Source: Methanothrix sp.
Lineage (GTDB): Archaea; Halobacteriota; Methanosarcinia; Methanotrichales; Methanotrichaceae
Length of the DNA: 8,427 nt
Direction: 5' to 3'
Assembly: GCA_011620785.1 (NCBI GenBank)
Contig: WOYM01000041.1
Location: 1 to 8,427 of the forward strand
Of the stretch, positions 6,628-8,427 are shown piece by piece. Positions within the stretch are counted from its first letter, which is position 1. Every line of letters starts with the position of its first letter. The translations under genes and the position numbers were made by a program. The notes beneath the pieces are model-generated. The model was not told the origin of the DNA. It made no database searches and saw nothing but the letters and a program-made list of their open reading frames with translations.

Positions 6628-6744
6628 CAGGCATATTCTCCATCGCAGTTCACAGATAAATTATGCGTCCAGTCTCCATGGCAGGGATCGGACGAGCACG
6701 CGCGGAGGCGCAACGGCAAATATATGTCAGAAACGAGCAACAAA

Positions 6745-6763
6745 ATTAATATAATGTATTAAT
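6745..6763 (+). promoter_or_regulatory. TATA region with a perfect 7+7 inverted repeat
   Basis: ATTAATA and TATTAAT flank the five bases TAATG. The centre is about 25 bases before the ATG at 6779, where an archaeal TATA box belongs, so the repeat overlaps or forms the promoter of the GlmS-like gene. A dimeric regulator bound here would block TBP; this is an inference. Another TATA-like stretch, AAATATATG, lies about 25 bases further upstream. Confidence 0.45.
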
Positions 6764-6778
6764 CGTGGATGGCTGGGA

Positions 6779-7467
6779 ATGGTCGGGATCATTGGTTACA
6801 TAGGAGAGGAAGTGGCCAAGCCCATCCTGCTCCAAGGACTTAAGAACCTGGAGTCAATGGATTATGATTCTCTGGGCTTAGCTACCTTATCTGACCGGCT
6901 GTTTATCGCAAAATCTGTAGGGAAGCTGGATGGAGCTATTGATGACCTTTTAAAGGAGCTTGAGGGAAACATCGGCATAGCCCATACCAGAAGAGCCACA
7001 CATGGGCATATATGCGTGGCCAACGCTCACCCTCATACAGACTGCAAGAACAGGGTGGCCATTGTTCATAATGGCGTAATTGAGAACCATAGGGAGCTCA
7101 AAGAGGAGCTCATCTCCGAGGCCATATCTTCACCAGTAGCACTGATTCAGAGGTGATCGCCCATCTCATAGAAGAGGGCCTAAAGGCAGGTCGTAGCTTT
7201 ATCGCTGCCTGTATGGATGCATTCAAAAGGCTGCAGGGCTGCTATGCATTGCTGGTGATCTCTCCGGACGCCCGCAGGCTGGTGGCTTTCAGAAAGGATC
7301 TGCCTCTCGTTGTCGGCGTGGCGGAAGGAGGAATCATATTCGCATCGGATGCATCAGTCCTCCTGCAATGGACTCCCAAGATGATCTATCTGCAGAACAA
7401 CGATGTGGCCGTAGCCTGCAAAAAGGAGCTGGTGTTGCGCAATCTTATCGACGGCGAGGAGGAATAG
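6779..7467 (+). pseudogene. degraded glmS-like glutaminase domain, frameshifted and truncated
   Basis: The reading frame corresponds to the N-terminal glutaminase (class II amidotransferase) domain of glutamine:fructose-6-phosphate aminotransferase. One missing base, a G at about 7120-7121 where GAGGGCCAT became GAGGCCAT, puts the first part (6779-7156) out of frame. Restored, it reads about 229 residues through SSTDSEVIAHLIEEG to the stop at 7465-7467. The catalytic Cys that follows Met1 in active enzymes is Val. The YRGYDSAG motif is SMDYDSLG, and HTRWATHG is HTRRATHG. NAHPHTD (82-88), the oxyanion-hole N98-G99 in VHNGVIEN and D123 remain. Both sugar-isomerase (SIS) domains, about 360 residues, are absent. 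The gene cannot make glucosamine-6-phosphate as it stands. It is probably a decaying paralogue; a repurposed non-catalytic domain with a sequencing error is the alternative. Confidence 0.85.
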
Positions 7468-7503
7468 GCTTGTTAAAAAATATTCTCTTTACAACCGCAA
7501 TAC

Positions 7504-7509
7504 TTTTTT
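7504..7509 (+). terminator. T-run after the GlmS-like remnant
   Basis: Six T's lie 37 bases after the stop of the glmS-like frame. Oligo-T on the coding strand is enough for termination by archaeal RNA polymerase. The same AT-rich stretch (7475-7487 and 7503-7514) could also hold the TATA box of the TPR gene, so the assignment is weak. Confidence 0.3.
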
Positions 7510-7545
7510 ATTATGGTGCCAGCCTTCTATAGAGGACAACGCCGA

Positions 7546-7558
7546 TCTGATGATCAGA
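7546..7558 (+). repeat. short inverted repeat in the TPR gene leader
   Basis: TCTGA and TCAGA flank TGA, just upstream of the ribosome-binding site. It may be a small hairpin in the 5' untranslated region or chance. Confidence 0.25.
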
Positions 7559-7584
7559 ATTGGTGAATCACGGAGGACAAAATC

Positions 7585-8337
7585 ATGAAGTTGTTAGGCA
7601 TTTTGATGTGTATAATTATTTTTATCGGCATATGCGCAGCGGAGGAGACTGAATACTTCGACTGGAAGGGCTCACAGCTATACACAGCGAAAAATTATAC
7701 CGAAGCTCTCGCCTATTTCAATCAGGCAGTGGCTCAGGACCCAAACTACGTAAATGCCTGGGTCCATAAAGGGGATACGGAGAGGATTCTGAAAGACATA
7801 AATGTATCGATCCAGTCCTATTACAACGCTCTGCAGTTGGACGGCAGCAATGCAGCTGCCTGGTCGGGCATCGCGGATTCATATTGGAGCTTAAAGAACT
7901 ATTCCAATGCTTCCATTGCCGCCTCAAAGGCCACGGAGCTGAACAATAAGAGCAAATATTACTGGTATCGGGAGGGCAATCTACTTCAGTTGCAGGGGAT
8001 GTATGAGGAATCTGTGGCGAAATTCGATGGCGCCATTGCTCTGGATCCGAATTACAAAGAGGCCCTCTACCTGAAGGGAATCACCCAAATGGCCCTGGGC
8101 AATTATGAGGATGCCAAACCTCTCTTCGATCAGGCACTGGTGGTCGACCCCAATTATAAGCAGGCTTATTTGGGCAAGGGACTGGCCTTTCATGCAGATG
8201 GAAAGCTTGTGGAGGCCCAGCAGGAGTATGATAAGGCCCTGGAGATCGATCCCGGTTATTCTTACGCCAAGATCAGCAGGATGCATGCCCTATTGGCAAT
8301 GAATAAGCCAAGAGAAGCTTTTGGGATGTTGATCTAG
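7585..8337 (+). CDS. exported TPR-repeat protein
   Basis: The 250-residue protein starts with a signal peptide: K2, a hydrophobic core at 3-17, then a CAAE cleavage-like site near residue 19. There is a Cys at 17, but the residues before it do not form a proper lipobox. The rest is six tetratricopeptide repeats with a strict 34-residue period at about 22-55, 56-89, 90-123, 124-157, 158-191 and 192-225, plus a partial seventh. Each repeat has the DPNY/LDPxY turn at its end and A at the helix-packing positions. TPRs form a superhelix that binds peptides or partner proteins, here outside the membrane. Five N-X-S/T sites (N37, N73, N105, N108, N121) cluster in the first half and could be glycosylated. 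ATG follows GGAGG at 8 bases. No partner is identifiable. Confidence 0.88.
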   Translation: MKLLGILMCIIIFIGICAAEETEYFDWKGSQLYTAKNYTEALAYFNQAVAQDPNYVNAWVHKGDTERILKDINVSIQSYYNALQLDGSNAAAWSGIADSYWSLKNYSNASIAASKATELNNKSKYYWYREGNLLQLQGMYEESVAKFDGAIALDPNYKEALYLKGITQMALGNYEDAKPLFDQALVVDPNYKQAYLGKGLAFHADGKLVEAQQEYDKALEIDPGYSYAKISRMHALLAMNKPREAFGMLI

Positions 8338-8371
8338 ATCAGAAGCCCGCGAACGCGGGCTCTGATATTTA
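8338..8371 (+). terminator. strong hairpin terminator after the TPR gene
   Basis: Bases 8338-8351 pair with 8354-8366, giving 13 pairs with one bulged A at 8343-8344 and a GC-rich core of GCCCGCG with CGCGGGC. The stem starts directly after the TAG stop, and an AT-rich ATTTATT follows. Because it is a long inverted repeat, it could also act on a transcript arriving from the right. Confidence 0.7.
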
Positions 8372-8427
8372 TTGGTAGTGTCCCGAAAATGCTGTAATTT
8401 CGTAGCCGCCCTGTATCCTACTATCAT

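Noticed and set aside
7153..7467. Separate gene starting at GTG 7153
   Set aside because: It continues the glutaminase domain exactly from the Asp123 region once one base is restored, so it is the second part of the same frame, not a gene of its own.
8105..8302. 65-codon frame within the TPR gene
   Set aside because: Out-of-phase shadow of the TPR repeats.

Overview
The window looks like chromosomal DNA of a methanogenic archaeon, most likely from the Methanothrix (Methanosaeta)/Methanosarcinales group. The reasons are a stand-alone archaeal riboflavin-pathway reductase, a short archaeal methionine synthase without the MetE N-terminal half, a DUF1699 protein (a family I know mainly from Methanosarcinales), TATA-box promoters placed so close to start codons that several genes look leaderless, and a GC level near 50% in genes. 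The genus is an inference; no rRNA or tRNA gene is present to settle it.

Layout. Bases 1-363 hold an AT-rich promoter-like edge, a leader with two competing hairpins, and a possible small ORF starting at 241. The arfC/RIB7-type reductase (364-1026) is read leftwards. Divergent from it runs a compact rightward group: an amidohydrolase of unknown substrate (1124-2224), a universal stress protein (2246-2683) and a four-CBS-domain protein (2680-3540), the last two overlapping by 4 bases. A separate, apparently leaderless unit follows: threonine synthase (3599-4948) and, 21 bases later, a short cobalamin-independent-type methionine synthase (4970-5941). Both serve branches of amino acid synthesis that run through homoserine, so the pairing makes metabolic sense. 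After an AT-rich spacer with two copies of an 11-base TATA element comes the DUF1699 gene (6140-6547).

The right third is the unusual part. A 231-base spacer with hairpins, short direct repeats and a perfect 7+7 inverted repeat leads into a degraded glmS-like gene (6779-7467). It keeps only the glutaminase domain, lacks the catalytic Cys2 and other signature residues, and carries a one-base deletion near 7120. It is followed by an exported TPR protein (7585-8337) that is closed by a strong hairpin terminator. The last ~60 bases look like they could be the end of a mobile element, but this cannot be shown from the window.

No CRISPR array, tRNA, rRNA or complete mobile element was seen, and I see no clear case for a wholly new multi-gene system. 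The best leads are the GlmS-like relic, the altered zinc site of the methionine synthase, the switch-like leader at 72-121, and the small ORF antisense to the end of the reductase gene.
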